Assembly (NCBI GenBank): GCA_033060915.1
Contig: CM065390.1
Span: forward strand, 21,720,001-21,784,000
Length of the DNA: 64,000 nt
From: Euryodendron excelsum
Taxonomy: Eukaryota; Streptophyta; Magnoliopsida; Ericales; Pentaphylacaceae
Direction of reading: 5' to 3'
Position numbers and translations under genes: made by a program. Each line of letters opens with the position of its first letter. The first letter of the stretch is position 1. The notes beneath the pieces were generated by a model. The model did no database searches and was not told where the DNA came from. It saw nothing but the letters and a program-made list of their open reading frames with translations. Positions 45,289-57,651 of the stretch are shown here, piece by piece.

Positions 45289-47693
45289 AGATGGTTATAA
45301 GGAATTTGGATGTTCCATGGATATGAAATCATCTTACATGTTTTACATGGCATATGGATGATTCCATTGTTTCCTTCATACTACTGAATGAGGAGTCTGT
45401 CAACAAATCAAAATCATGTTAGAAATTTATTAGTTGTCTTGTTTGCACTTTGTTGTTGCCATTCCCAATTACATGACCAAAATGGTTAAACGCTTTGTTA
45501 AAAAATAACCAGACACCTACAACCAGAAAATGTGCTAGGAAGTTACCTGGATTCAAAATTTATCCAAATGTATATGTTTAAATAATACAATTGAACAAGG
45601 ACAACAAGAATCAACACGCAAAATATCACTACAGCTGCCTAAAAATTGGTCTATAGATAGTTTAGCAAGATCTTATATTGAAACCATTTGAATCCATAAA
45701 CTACAGGGTATTGTATTATTCTTTCAAAATGAGACACATAAATACCAAACCTAACGCACTTTTATCACGCGTGGATTCTTGGCGATCTTTGGATGAGCAA
45801 CCATAAAAGCCTTCAGGCCGAAGTCCATGCGCTCCAAAATAAGATATACTTTTTTTCTCAACATTCACTAGATCAAGCAACCTGTTTCCCCGGATTCCAT
45901 CAAATTCAAATCCAGCTTACTATTCTGTTCAAGCAGTGTACTCCAAGAAAGATAAAAAAATGCAATAAAGGAGAGCCTATATACTATTAGAAAAATGTAT
46001 CCTTTAATGGACCTTTACACAGCTGTCTAAATACACATGGCTGCACTAGATCCAACTAAAAATGAGAAAAAAATGAAAAAAGTTTCACCCCAATGTACTT
46101 TTGTACAGCGTTCAGACTTATCAGTAGCTAAGAATGCAAAACAGGAGAACAGCAGCCCTAATGCTTCAGCGGGAAGCAGGCATTATATGCTTTTTAATGC
46201 TTGTCAGTGTTATCTACAGTACATATGTGTGGGTATGTATAAGACTGAGGGATACTAGAAAGTAAACTGAAAATAAAACACTAATACGGTGTGCCAATTT
46301 GGAGATTAAGAGAGATGACGCTTTCCCCTGAGGGATCCTAATGACCTCAACCATACATGAGGGTTATAAGTGAAAAAACCTATGTATCTAAATCCTAATA
46401 TTAGTAAAGTTCAAATTTTGATGCATGCAAGAGCCCTGAAAAAAAGGGGCTTATAAAGAAAGGGAAATATGAAGTATGTATGACTATCTTCATTCTCCAG
46501 GATCCTCCATCAAACTGCCATTATATCCACAGTGAAATTGGCGTACAGTTGCATAACTATAGGGATGTAACCACCAAAAAACATGGAAATTCCATGTTTT
46601 TACAAATTTACAAGCGTTTGAAATGAAATAGAGTGAACATCACAAGCATAGAAATGGGAAATGAGTACATAGATTAAGCAAAGATCAACAGTCATACACA
46701 GAAAACATATATATCGTAAAAGTGAAACTGGACGGTGCTTCAATGGAAACAAACTAGCAAGCACAAATGTCTCTTTATGATTTGCTTGTAACTGAGTGAC
46801 TGATACTTTGAAATGTCAACTTTGACCCAAAAAAAAAAAAAAAAAATTTACAGTAGTATGACCTAGATAAATAAAGGGAGCACTAATGAGAATCAAGGTA
46901 AGATTTTCCGGGCACTGTCATTAGTTCACTTGCAATATATTACTGCAGTGTTCATCGCCCATCTGCCATTCACCTCTTTCCATTTGTTTGTCAAACAGAT
47001 GCATTGAGTAATATTTCTTACAGCACAAGTTGTTCATCCAGCTATCTATTGACAAATAATTCTTCAGGTTCACTCATTACGAACTGCCAACTTCATGGGC
47101 ACTTTCGAGTCTTTGATCATCCCGCTGTGCTAGTTTGTCTAGGATAGACTCTTTATATTTTTCCACTTTTTGGTTCCATTACTTGTCGGATCAAATTGTG
47201 ACCTTGAAATATGTTATGTTTGCTATTTTCCAAACTATTGCCTCATCGTAAAGAACCAGCATAACCAGTAGAATCAAAACTTAACAGACTTGTGAATAAC
47301 ATACTCTCAGGTTGCAGAAATATGACCTCCCCTGATCCGAAAGGTAAATCAAATGACATGCCTCCCTTTTTTTGTTAAGAATTTCAATATTGGAAAGTTC
47401 GTTAGACAAAAGCTCTTTGGTAATAACGAAAACTTTTAAGTTGTAACTGTGTCTTGATAGGCACTCAAACCGTAGTATGGACACAGGCCCGACAGCAAGA
47501 GTGAGAGAATTAGAAAAGGAGTGCTACCTAAGTGTACTTAAAAAGTAATCTTTACGTGGAAGATTGAAGTAGTTTTAGTGTGCCTAAGACATTAGAGGAT
47601 CCAGACTAGTGACTCGAGGATTCCGGTAGTATCATGGAGATCGGTAATTGAGCTAAAGATTTGTATCTCGGTCTGTGGGAGACACGTAATTTG
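45289..47693. other. No gene recognised; flank of Copia-2 and Gypsy element
   Basis: AT-rich host-like sequence. Positions 45634-45762 repeat 11695-11832. An A tract lies at about 46829-46847. If the kinase gene once continued upstream, its first exons should be here on the minus strand, but none was recognised. Confidence 0.45.
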
Positions 47694-50147
47694 TGTAAAG
47701 ACCCTGATATTTTTATTTCATATTGTTCTCAAATTTTATATGCATCCTAATGATTTTAATATTTTAATTTGTGAGGTTTTTTTAGCTGTATGGTGTCAAA
47801 TTATTATATTGATGTGAATCAATAGTGGTGGAATTGGCAGGAGACATCAATGATGTGAATCAATGATGGTGGAATTCTTTCTTTCTCATAGAATTCCTTC
47901 TGCCCTTTTGTGTTTAAATTGAGAGAGAGAGAGAGAGAGAGAACCCCTGTTATAGCAGCCGACTTTAAAATAGAAGAACTAGGGTGTGAGGTTAAGAAGA
48001 AAAGTTGCTGCAAGCATGAAGGAAAGGGCCTTGAAAGGGCTTTGTTGTCATCACAGGTAAGAACCTTAAATTTCAATGTTATTACATGGTGTGGAACTTC
48101 ATCTTTGATGAGTAATATCTCACGACATATTTAGCTTGGATTGAATATTTGTTTTGGAGACAAGCGTGGCTAGGGGCTGTGATTTTATGGAACTTATTAT
48201 TGATGATTATAAGAATCAGGATACATACAAATCATATTCAAAGATATATTAGGTATTTTGACTTTAGAATTAAACAAGATGATTTTGGGTCTCTAGAGTA
48301 AGAAGAAGAGAAAGAAAATGGAGGGACATGTTTGGCTATGGGAGATGGGTATGGTTTGGCTTGGTTTGTTTATTTGTTTGTTTTTTTTTTTGTTTTTGTT
48401 TTTGGAAGAGAAGAGAGAGTGTTGTGCTGGTTGTGTGGTGTGTGGGTAGGCTAGGTGTTGTGGCAGTGGTCAATTGCTGATAGGCATAGGCAAGAAATTG
48501 GGCGAACAAGGGGTTTGATTGTGCTGGGCAGTTTATATGTAATTTGGGGTTAATGGTGTGGGCCGTGGGGGCTGCTTTGATACGGAGAGTGAGTGGAGTG
48601 AGAAGTGAAGAAGAAGAACAAAAAAAAAAAAGAAATTGCAGAAACGAAAATATGGTTTGTGAGGAAGGTGATGACAGGGAATTATTCAGTGTGGTTATGT
48701 TTAGGGTGTTTGGTACACTTTAGTGATTTGGTTCAACAAGATAGAGTTTAATTTCAAAAACAGTCCTCCCCTAGGTTCTTCAACATGTAGATTTTAAATT
48801 CGAAGTTATTTTAGTTAATTTCAGTAGTGGAACATATATTAATACTAGAGTTTTATTTTTGTAATTCAGATAGCACTTGTTAGTTTCGTGTAGTATTTTT
48901 AGGTCCACATTCCTTGGACATTAGGTGAGTGGTTTGCCTTGCTAGTATGAGAATTGCAAATTTAATCCCATGCATATGAGATTTGTAAAGAATGATTTTA
49001 ATTATCACAAGCATTTATTTTACTGAAAAATTACAATGCTTTATTTTGATATGAGAAAAGTTGTTACTTTTAAGAATGAGCATGAGTTGAGATTATTATG
49101 TGTTGCTTTTAAGAGAATTGCAATATTTTATTATTTGAGAAAGAGCATTATTTAATTGAGAAGATTTTTGAGAGATCCAATCTATTCTTTTGAGAAAGTA
49201 ATTTTATGCATGCTTTAAGATTATTTATTAAGATGGTGCAAACTTTATGATACTATGCTTGGGATCATTTTTGAGAAGTTCAGGGGATACGCCGTCTTAT
49301 TGAGGTGACTTTGGTAACTAGGGGGTAAACTTAGCTCTCAACGGTTGTAGGAGAACCTCATCTGGATCGGTTTAGGGGAGAGACCTAGGTGCCACTCTGA
49401 GGTGACAAGTGCGGTGTGGATCCACTGGACTGAAGCTCTGAGATAAGATTTGACATTGAGATTTGAGATGTGTTATTCTTGGTTTCCTGAGTTATTGCAC
49501 TTATCATTTTTGCGAGTATTATTTATATTCTAAGAGATGATATTTTGCTCTAGTTTTGAGTTATAAGCTGTTAAGAGATGATTTTGCTTCACCATTGAGA
49601 TTGTAAGATTTACTTGTTTTACTGTAATAAAACATGCAAAGTATATGATTGTGTATTGGGAAAGTTTTTAAAGAAGTTCTTTTAGCTCATTATTCAGTAA
49701 TGACAAATTGTATTTTCAATTATCAAGTGTATTATTGCAATGCTTATCATTCACTAAGTTGTGTGCTGACGCTCATATTTAAAACATTTCAGGTGAGTGA
49801 GTTGGTCACTAGAGTTGGATTTGGAATAGGGAACCTTTGATTACCTCCATAGAATTTTCTTATTGACTTCCATTATTAGACAGATTTGGTTTAGTTATCC
49901 ATTTGGATATTTAAGTGATTTATTTTCTGATGGTATTTAGAGATGGTTTATTATTACGTTACTTGGAGATGAATTCTTCTTGAGATGAACGATGATTCTG
50001 GTTGTATTGATTTAATTGATAAAGAGGTATTGTTGCCAGCATGGTATTTAATTGTTTATATTACTTTAACATGTTTTAGGCTTTCATGAGCCATAGGCTA
50101 GGGCTTCGTGGCTCTCGGCCGGTCCCATCCTTTAGTGAGGTATGACA
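47694..50147 (+). repeat. Gypsy 5' LTR (2454 bp)
   Basis: Starts TGTAAAGACCCTG and ends tatgaCA before the primer site. Includes a (GA)n tract at 47921-47942. Confidence 0.9.
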
Positions 50148-50152
50148 TTTGT

Positions 50153-50164
50153 TGGTATTAGAGC
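50153..50164 (+). other. Primer binding site, Met tRNA, Gypsy element
   Basis: tggtattagagc differs by one base from TGGTATCAGAGC, the usual initiator-Met tRNA site, five bases after the LTR end. Confidence 0.85.
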
Positions 50165-50300
50165 AATAGTTATTAGTAACCCTTAGAAAGTATTGTCCTT
50201 AGTGGAGGTTTGGTTCTTAGAGTCCAGTAGGATTGTAAGAAATTCTACTTTTATTTATGTTGAAAATTATTCTTATCTTATTTCTTCCATTTTGAAGGAG

Positions 50301-51287
50301 TATGACACCCAAAAAGAAGTCAGTGTGAAGTATTGGGAAGGCAGCTAAGAAGAGAGTTGCTCTAGCTGTAGTGGGTACTCAACGTCATACTACAAGTTCT
50401 ATTAGGGAGATTTTACAGGAGGAGATTAATCCTTTTACTACCCCATCGACCAGAACTACACCTGCATTTTATCTGCACCTATTTCTGTTTTAGCTCCAGC
50501 ACCTACCCCAGTAGTCTTAGAGGCTGCCGCTATAGTATTACAGACTTATCTAGGGCAACTAATTGGGCAGTCAATTCCAACAATGACCCCAGTAGAGGCT
50601 GGACCTATGGTGTTGGACAAGGGTACTCTGTTTGCTAGATTTTTGAAGGGTTCACCACCCACTTTTAAGGGGACCACAGATCCCTTAGTGGCTGAGGCAT
50701 GGGTGAAGCGGATGGAAAAGATATTTGCTCGGATAGAGTGTGCTGAGCAGCATAAAGTGAACTTGGCTATGTTCAAATTGGAGGGGTCAGCGGATAAATG
50801 GTGGAACATGGAGGCACGACGTTATGATAGGGTAGTTGATGAGATGCCATGGACCACCCTTGTGGAATTGTTCTACAAAGAGTACTACTCAACAGTGGTA
50901 CAAAAATAAAGGATGGTTGAATTCCTCAATCTGCAGCAGGAATCCATGACAGTAGTAGAATACGAGGCTAAGTTTACAAAACTATTTGGATTTGCACCAC
51001 ACTTGGTGGCTCGAGAGGATGATAGGGTATTATTGTTTAAGAAGGGCCTACGCCCAACCATTTGCAGTAGGGTCTTTATATTGGAGGCCAAGACCTTGGG
51101 CAAATTGGTGACGATGGCCTTACTTGCATAAAAGAGTCTGAATAAGAGTTAGAAGGGGGCAGATCTGTACAACAAGAGGTACAAGAATTAGAAGAGAGAT
51201 CAATAGATGGTAGTCTGAACAGAGGGGTTGGGAACCCCAATAAGAGAAGGAACATTCCTACTCATTCAGGTGGGAGCTATGGGCACT
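50301..51287 (+). pseudogene. Gypsy gag, 5' part
   Basis: ATG 50301 opens MTPKKKSV followed by a stop. After a frameshift, the main gag core runs 50583-50909 (FLKGSPPTFKGTTDPLVAEA, then WVKRMEKIF, LEGSADKWW) and 50913-51131 (QESMTVVEYEAKFTKLFGFA, then FKKGLRPTI). This is the retrotransposon gag (capsid) domain of plant chromoviruses. The remaining stretch to 51287 is basic with stops. Coding is interrupted by the nested element and resumes at 56865 with the zinc knuckle. Confidence 0.85.
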
Positions 51288-51471
51288 TGATTGTACTCTA
51301 AAACGTACAATCGAAATTTCTAATTGTAAGCTATTGGTAGTATTTATTATATATTATTTATTATTTTAATATAATTTTTATTTTTTTTATATTTTTGTGT
51401 CTTGTGTAGAATGGAAACTAAAACCGAATAAAATAACGCCAACGTGCACATAGACATCTATCCGGATGTTA

Positions 51472-51504
<33 letters not shown>

Positions 51505-52714
51505 ATAGTGTGAAGTGGGTGCAGGTGGCGTAGTAGGTATATAATTATATATATGTTTTACATAATATTATTATATATATATATATGTGCTTATATTAGA
51601 ATATAGTATATATACTATCTATTATGTTTTTGTTGTTAAAGCAAGTGGTGTTGGTCGGAGAAGCAGCCGCATGAAGACATTAAGGAAGAAGAAAAAGGAA
51701 GAAAAAAGAAAGAGAAAGAAGAAGAAAAAGGAAGAAAGAGAGAAGAAAAAAAGAAGGAGCAAGTGAGACCAATTGGCTATAAAAGGAGAAGGGAGTTGAG
51801 GGTACAAGAGGTGTTAGGGGAGAGCAGAGTGTAGGGAGTAGAAGTTTTAGTTTTGAGTTTAGTGTAGAAAATTTCCTTAGTGATTAGTTTGTTTTTATTT
51901 TTATTCTTGTATTTTGTTATACTTTAAATTTCTAGTAATGAAACTATTTTTCAAAACACGTCTTTTCAATATTATGAGTATTCTTGGAATCAATTGTGAA
52001 GATTATCCAATGATTTTGGGATTTCAATGGAGGTAAGTGGATTTTTATTGTATATCTTTTATATTCCAATTCTTGGTAATGATATTCTAGATATTTTAGA
52101 AAACTTAGATTTTTTTACTATGTTTGGTAATTTCTATGCACAAATCGTATTTTGGTATAGTAATTGCACAAATCAATGGTATGAATCTATGACTTTAATT
52201 GTATTATTCTAGATTGAATTATTATTGAATTGGCTTTAATTAAATTCTAGATATTTTTGAAAACGTAAATTTTTTATTAAATTTGGTAATTTCTATACAC
52301 AAATCTTAATTTGGTATAATTATTATACAAATCGATGGTATGAATCTATGAATTTAATTGTATTATTCTAGATTTAATTAAATGATTTGAGTTACAAAAC
52401 CTCCGTTGGAATTTCAAGTGAATCGGGTGATCGGATCAATTAGGTCCAAGACAATTTTATTAAATTTCGTTTCGGTTAAAGTTAAGTCAACAATCATTAG
52501 TCTCCCGAAAATATTATTTTTTTTTTTGTTACTTTTTTTGCAGTAATTGTCCAATTTTCATCAGTACTGTTTAAGGTGGATTTTGCCATGTAACTTTACA
52601 TGTTCTGTTAACCGTTCCCTGTGGATCAACTCCAGTCTTGCAAGATTTTTATTATCGCTTCGCCGCACCTGCACTTTGGTGTTTTAATAGATTGTCATAT
52701 TCGGGATCGAAGCA
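51288..52714 (+). repeat. 5' LTR of nested non-autonomous element
   Basis: 1427 bp. It opens with a hairpin-capable GATTGTAC ... GTACAATC pair, then (TA)n at 51471-51505, a purine-rich gaagaaaaagg tract (51670-51765) and a strong TATA box, TATAAAA, at 51778-51784. Confidence 0.9.
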
Positions 52715-52720
52715 AGTTTT

Positions 52721-52738
52721 TGATGCCGTTGCCTGGAA
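52721..52738 (+). other. Primer binding site, tRNA-Asp type
   Basis: tgatgccgttgcctggaa matches 14 of 18 positions of the known plant tRNA-Asp site (TGGCGCCGTTGCCGGGGA), six bases after the LTR end. Confidence 0.7.
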
Positions 52739-55374
52739 ACAGCTTTAATAAAATATGTAAAAATAAAAAATTATACCTTTACGGGTTCAAGGATAATTGA
52801 TTGCTTTCCTACCTTGACAAAGGAACTAGAAGGTGTTTATCAACTAATCAACGGTTTATGCTAACCTTTACTTTGTTCCATCTTTAACTTGTATATTTAT
52901 GAATATTTGGTTTTTATTTTATTTATGTGATTACCATACTTTGGTTACCATTTTTTTTTTAATTTGTAGCATTTTACTTTTAGTGGTTAACCCCTTGGGT
53001 TACCATTTTTACTTTTTGAATTTTTATTTTATTTTATTTATTTTTGTTTGTAGTTAACCTTTTTGGTTAGCATACTCGCTTATTATTGGGCGAAGCCAGT
53101 TACGTTGGTTACCATATTTTCTATTTTTATTTTTTATCTAACCCATCCCATCTAACTCATCTAATTTATTACTAACTCTCTGACTCTTTTCTAACATTTT
53201 ACTAACTATTTCCTAACTCTTTAACGCTTTACTAACATTTTTCTAACGGACTAACTTTTATTTCTTTTGTTGTTTTTGTGTGTAGGTATTTTAGTTTATT
53301 ATTGTCATCTTTTATTTATTATTATTATTTTTTCTCTTTTATTTTCTTTTTAGTGTTTTGTCGTGCTGGTTATTAGTCTTTGCGACCGACAGATGTTAAA
53401 GAACTAGATAGTTATAGCTCTACATATAGATGGTAGAGTACTTACATTTGCATATTGTGTTTATTTGATACTTCCATTCGGTGTTAGTGGCGAAATAATT
53501 CGCCGTGCAAGATTGTTGAGAAAAATAGAACTTCAAGAGGAGAAAGCTCAACCTTTTACGGGTTGAAGTACTATAGCCTGTAAGAGAAGAGCAAAGAAGG
53601 AGAATAGATGCCACTGCTGTGTTAGACACACGTGTGTGAACAAAAATTACGAAGGGAGTAATTAATTAATAACAGGGAATCAGATGGTTTACTTAAACAT
53701 TATTAAGGGTAGAGTAAATACCTAGGCATTGAGACACCTGGATTTCACTAGAACTGTAGACTACCTTGATTTAGATATTCGTAGTCTAGCTCGACTTTGC
53801 TACCTGTTCTTAGGATGTGTTTTACTGTTTGTCTGCGTATTTCTTTCATTTCATATTGTTTGTATTTTTTAAATTTTCAAAAAAAAAAAAACAAAAAAAG
53901 AAGTTTAAAAAAAATATATTTATTTGACAAAAAAAAATATAAAAAAAATGCAGGTGTAGATTTTGGGATTTGGTTGAAACATGTTTTTATTCACTTTGCA
54001 CATTTCTGTTTTATCCTTTCTTTTTAATACAATTACAAGATTTTATCTTAACACATAGATAAAGGCAATTTAAAGTACTCAGCATCTCAGGATAAGTTTT
54101 GTATTTATACATATTGTACAGTTTCATCCTTATACAAGTGAAAATTTTTCACCAAGTAAGCTTTAAAGCCAATTATGTCTTTTGGAGTGTTCACAATTAC
54201 TCTTGATGAAATTTTTTCACATCACTCATTCAATAGCTCCATTATTCTTGTATTTGACTTGATTGTTTTAATTATTTAGGTAATTGTCTATGTTGAATTA
54301 TTAGAATTTTAAGTTATTGTGTACTTTAAAAAATGAATCTTGGCCATTTTTCATCTTTTAAGCCACAGATTTATTTATTGATACAATTTCCTTGGACCCA
54401 ATGTCAGATCTATTTCTTATCTTATGCTAAATATAGCATTGCTAAAGTTTCTTCCCTAAACAAACATATTCACTTGTGAAAGTTAAATTGATGGGGGGGG
54501 AGGGGGGAGATGTTTTTACAATACGATAAAAAAAAAAAGAAACAATTAAAGACAGTAAGAAATGAGGGAAGTAAAAAAAAAAAGAGGAAGAAAAAAAAAT
54601 CAATCAAATGAAATGGAGAGAAAATGAAAGTACGTATTCATTGATCATTACATGCCTTGATCACATATGTTTTGAACCTTTTACCCTTTCTTTCTCCTTA
54701 CCTTATACCTTATGGCCAAGTTACAACCTAAACAAAGCCTTTGATGATTTGAAGTGTACATTGCTTGTTCATTCACTCATTAAAGAATTCACCTATTAAT
54801 TGCTTGTGTGGTTTTAACATTGAGTATTCTTTCATAGAGTTATGTCAAGTCATCTCCCACAATTTATATTCATGTCATTTCTTTATGGTTAACTCTTTTG
54901 ATTATAATTTACATTTACTCTCTTAAGTGGACAACTAGTGTGAGATGCCTAACTCTTTTTTTTTTAGAGAATATCCAATGAAGTTGAATCGAAGCTTAAA
55001 GGATGATACTCTATTTTTATGTTGTAATACTTTCCTTATCATGTAATGAACACACACATAAAGCCTCTCATATGTTGTTCTAAGACATTATCTTGCTTGT
55101 GTATTAAAAAGTAGGATAAACAGAATATGCTTATGTTTGATACATGTCATACTTTGTCCCTATTATTTTCACTTGCAGGCTATATTTTGATGTTTGTGGG
55201 TATCATCACTGAAAACCCTCACGAGACTATACTCGTCCATTAGGGGTAACTTAGGGGTTTAAAGGTTTAGTGCATATGTTAAATACACTTGTGATCCCTA
55301 CGAAAGTGGAGCATACCTTTTTAAGTGTGTTCATTTGTTTTGTTTGGGACTAACAAAAACTTAGTTAGGGGGTG
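52739..55374 (+). other. Mostly non-coding interior of nested element
   Basis: T-rich. The word ggttaccat recurs at about 52930, 52945, 53000 and 53115. A short gag-like frame remnant is near 53400-53600 on the plus strand. A G/A-rich tract lies at 54490-54600. It ends in ttagttagggggtg, the polypurine tract before the 3' LTR. No pol domain was seen. Confidence 0.6.
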
Positions 55375-55571
55375 TGATTGTATTCCAAAATGTACAATCA
55401 GCGTCCCTAATTGTAAGCTATTGGTAGTATTTATTTATATATTATTTATTATTTTAATATATTTTGATTCTCTTTTATATTTTTGTGTCTTGTGCAGATT
55501 AGAAGCTAAAACCGAGTAAAATAAAGCCAATGTGCACATAGACATCTATCCAGATATTATATATATTATTT

Positions 55572-55605
<34 letters not shown>

Positions 55606-56864
55606 ATATATAATAGTGTGAAGTGGGTGCAGGTAGTGTAGGTATATAGTATATAATATATATATATGTTTTATATAATATTATTATAATTATATATAAA
55701 TATATACATATATATGTGCTTATATTATAATATAGTATAATATACTATCTATTATGCTTTTGTTGTTGGAGTAGGTGATGTTGGTCGGAGAAACAGCCGC
55801 GTGAAGAATGAAAGGAAGAAGAAAAAGGAAGAAAGGAAGAAAGAGAAAAGAAGAAAGGAAGAAAGAGAAGGAAGAAAAAGGAATAAAGAGAGAAGAAAAA
55901 GAAGAAGGAGCAGGTGAGGCCAATCGGCTATAAAAGGAGAAGGGAGCTGGGGGTACGAGAGGTGTTAGGGGAGAGCAGAGTGTAGGGAGTAGAAATTTTA
56001 GTTTTCAGTTTAGTGTAGAAAATTTCCTTAGTGATTAGTTTGTTTTTATTTTTAGTCTTGTATTTTGTTATACTTTAAATTTCTAGTAATGAAATTATTT
56101 TCAAACCACATCTTTTCAATATTATGAGTATTCTTGGAACCAATTGTGAAGATCATCCGAGAATCTTGGGATTTCAATGGAGGTAATTGGGTTTTTTTTG
56201 TATATCTTTTTTATTCCAATTCTTGGTAATGAAATTTTAGATATTTAAAAAAACTTAGATTTTTTTACTATGTTTGGTAATTTCTATGCACAAATCGTAT
56301 TTTGGTATAGTTATTACACAAATCAATGGTATGAATCTATGAATTTAATTGTATTATTCTAGATTGAATTATTATTGAATTGACTTTAATTAAATTCTAG
56401 ATATTTTAAAAAACGTAGATTTTTTTACTATATTTGATAATTTCTATGCACAAATCTTAATTTGGTATAGTTATTGCACAAATCAATGGTGTGGTACTAT
56501 GAATTTAATTGTATTATTCTAGATGTAATTAAATAATTTGAGTTACAATACCTCCGTTAAAATTTTGGGTGAATCGGGTGATCAAATCAATTGGGTCCAA
56601 GATAATTTTATTAAAATTCATTTCGTTTAGAGTTAAGTCAACAATCATCAATCTCCCAAAAATATTATTTTTCTTTGGTTACCTTTTCCGCTGCAATTAT
56701 CCAATTTTCATTGGTACTATTTAAAGTAGACTTTACCTCGTAATTTTGCATGTTCTGTTAACTGTTTCCTGTGGATCGACTCTGGTTTTACATGATTTTT
56801 ATTATCGCTTCGTCGCAACTGCACTTAGGTGTTTGAATAGATTTCCATATTCAGGATTGAAGCA
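55375..56864 (+). repeat. 3' LTR of nested non-autonomous element
   Basis: 1490 bp; matches 51288-52714 in all landmarks: (TA)n at 55557-55613, purine tract 55805-55912, and TATAAAA at 55929-55935 followed by ggagaagggag. Confidence 0.9.
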
Positions 56865-57650
56865 GCAATCGGCACAGAAACCTTGTCCTGTATGTGGGAA
56901 GTATCATTCATTTGTGTATCACTGTGATGGGACACCCCATACCTGCCTTACTTGTGGGCCGCCAGGTCATATGTCATTTGACTATAAAGCCTAAGGTACT
57001 GTGGGACGGTAAACACATTAGTAACAAGGGCAGAGGCAGTTTGTACGTTATGGACCACATGAGCAGATGTGATCTGGTCATAGTGGGTCACAGAATCAGA
57101 TTCAGAAGCCAGCTACTTAGGAACACATTTATGCACTTACTAGAAAGGATACAGCTACTACACTATCAGTGGTGCAAGATACACTTACCATTTCATCAGT
57201 GCCTGCTAAGGTATTGATTGATTCTGGTTCTACGCATTCATTTGCTGCACTTAGATTTTTAAAACATTTATTTGTTTCACTTGAGTACATGGATGAGTAT
57301 CTAGCTATTACTACACCTGTTGGGGAGACTGTGGAGTTAGAGTTAGTTTGTCGGTCTTGTGAGGTAGAGCTGTAGGAGAGGGCATTGCCAGTTGATTTGA
57401 TTAGTTTGGAGATGTGAGACTTTGATGTCAACTTGGGCATGGACTGGCTGTCAGCTTATCATGCCACAATTGATTGTCATTAGAAGATGGTGGTATTTTC
57501 CATGTCGGGGCAACCTGAGTTCTTCTTTCAGGGAGATAAGAAGGTCTTTTTGCCTAGTTTCATCACTACCTTATAGGTAAACCAAATGTTAAGGAAGGGG
57601 TGTAGTAGTTATCTAACACATGTTGTTAGTGAAGAACCTCAAGGGTAGAA
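56865..57650 (+). pseudogene. Gypsy gag zinc knuckle and protease
   Basis: Immediately after the nested element the gag frame resumes with CPVCGKYH, then CDGTPHTC and CGPPGHMS, a zinc-knuckle region. Protease follows: KVLIDSGSTHSFAA at about 57210-57250 carries the catalytic Asp in DSG. After the stop at 57373 the same domain continues in frame with further stops (MDWLSAYHATIDC, about 57440). It processes the polyprotein in intact elements. Confidence 0.85.
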
Positions 57651-57651
57651 G

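Larger units (their letters stand above)
51288..56864 (+). mobile_element. Non-autonomous LTR element primed by tRNA-Asp, nested in gag
   Basis: LTRs 51288-52714 and 55375-56864 start TGATTGTA and end gaagCA. Flanks gcact (51283-51287) and gcaat (56865-56869) are a 5-bp target duplication with one change. The primer site at 52721 resembles the tRNA-Asp site of Athila-type Gypsy elements, and a purine tract precedes the 3' LTR. The 2.66-kb interior has no pol and only a short gag-like frame near 53400-53600 (RRARLLRKIELQEEKAQ). It must have relied on another element's proteins. The Athila link is inference from the primer site. Confidence 0.8.

Noticed and set aside
45764..45890. Short minus-strand frame (MLRKKVYLILERMDFG...) as a gene end
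   Set aside because: About 36 codons, no recognised homologue, stops immediately upstream; cannot be told from chance.
51470..51510. TA repeat as a replication origin
   Set aside because: A matching TA tract is present at the same place in the partner LTR (55557-55613), so it is an LTR feature.
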